Source: an uncultured Acetobacter sp.
GTDB taxonomy: Bacteria > Pseudomonadota > Alphaproteobacteria > Acetobacterales > Acetobacteraceae
Direction: 5' to 3'
Length of the DNA: 13,083 bases
Assembly (NCBI GenBank): GCA_937900755.1
Contig: CALCDN010000287.1
Location: 1 to 13,083 of the forward strand
Positions within the stretch are counted from its first letter, which is position 1. The number at the start of each line of letters is the position of its first letter. The position numbers and the translations under genes were made by a program. The notes under the pieces were generated by a model, which was given only the letters and a program-made list of their open reading frames with translations, was not told where the DNA came from and did not search any database. Below, one piece after another: positions 12,974-13,083 of the stretch.

Positions 12974-13083
12974 TGAAGAACGTCTTTCTCCTTGATGGCG
13001 GGAAAGCCTTTGCCCACTCTCATGGCCGCCTGAACGATACGCTGCACGACGTCGCCCTTGCACTCCTGTCGAACGCGGGTTTC
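12970..13083 (-). CDS. C-terminal end of an unidentified protein (runs off right edge)
   Basis: The frame enters at the right edge and encodes 37 residues ending DVLH before TGA 12972-12970. The sequence is balanced and charged (ETRVRQECKGDVVQRIVQAA at the start), and its codon use fits the core genome, which supports real coding. I do not recognise the family. It is immediately upstream of lpdA on the same strand, with its stop overlapping the possible TTG start of lpdA, so the two may be translationally coupled. It does not resemble the C-terminus of an E2 acyltransferase. Confidence 0.5.
   Translation of the reverse strand, partial: ETRVRQECKGDVVQRIVQAAMRVGKGFPAIKEKDVLH

Noticed and set aside
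11225..12976. 583-codon plus-strand open frame opposite lpdA
   Set aside because: It covers lpdA and part of the transpeptidase gene in antisense, with shadow-type His/Gly/Asn-rich text and no family motif.
1..13083. CRISPR array, tRNA, rRNA or intact insertion sequence
   Set aside because: No spaced direct repeats, no tRNA-like cloverleaf or rRNA text was noticed, and the only transposase sequence is a 45-codon stub.

Overview
The window reads as chromosomal DNA of an acetic acid bacterium (Acetobacteraceae, Alphaproteobacteria). The evidence is GC-rich codon usage, the set of DUF2125, DUF3597, glyoxalase II, AhcY and dihydrolipoyl dehydrogenase proteins, and a YkuD-type L,D-transpeptidase. 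The assignment is an inference from protein style; no marker gene is present.

Layout, left to right. The minus strand from 1 to 1526 carries the 5' part of a multi-pass membrane protein that runs off the left edge, and a small methyltransferase upstream of it. gloB (glyoxalase II) is transcribed divergently on the plus strand (1594-2319). It converges on a DUF2125 membrane-anchored protein (2344-3405, minus). A 346-base AT-richer gap (3412-3757) holds two perfect DnaA boxes, weaker boxes and an AT-rich core, and could be a replication origin or another DnaA-binding locus. A plsC-type acyltransferase (3758-4462, minus) and ahcY (4644-5933, plus) are divergent. The ahcY leader has repeats that can form mutually exclusive hairpins, and the gene ends at a strong nested GC hairpin.

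From 6165 to about 9620 lies an island that is visibly more AT-rich in its first two genes. It contains a glycosyltransferase-methyltransferase fusion, a methyltransferase-like protein, a 36-codon coding-like remnant, a third methyltransferase, and the C-terminal stub of an IS3-family transposase. All are on the minus strand. This looks like a laterally acquired surface-glycan modification cluster. It lies just downstream of ahcY, whose product removes the S-adenosylhomocysteine that methyltransferases produce.

The right part returns to the core GC-rich style: DUF3597 (plus), an exported L,D-transpeptidase (minus) whose 3' end overlaps the DUF3597 gene, and lpdA (minus). The transpeptidase ribosome binding site sits inside a perfect 15-bp inverted repeat. 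The 5' end of lpdA carries four perfect copies of a heptanucleotide repeat that place the best-supported ATG out of frame with the enzyme, suggesting a hypermutable or phase-variable start. The C-terminal 37 codons of an unidentified gene reach the right edge.

The most unusual signals are the lpdA heptamer switch, the hairpin over the transpeptidase start, the DnaA-box intergenic region and the glycosyltransferase/methyltransferase island.
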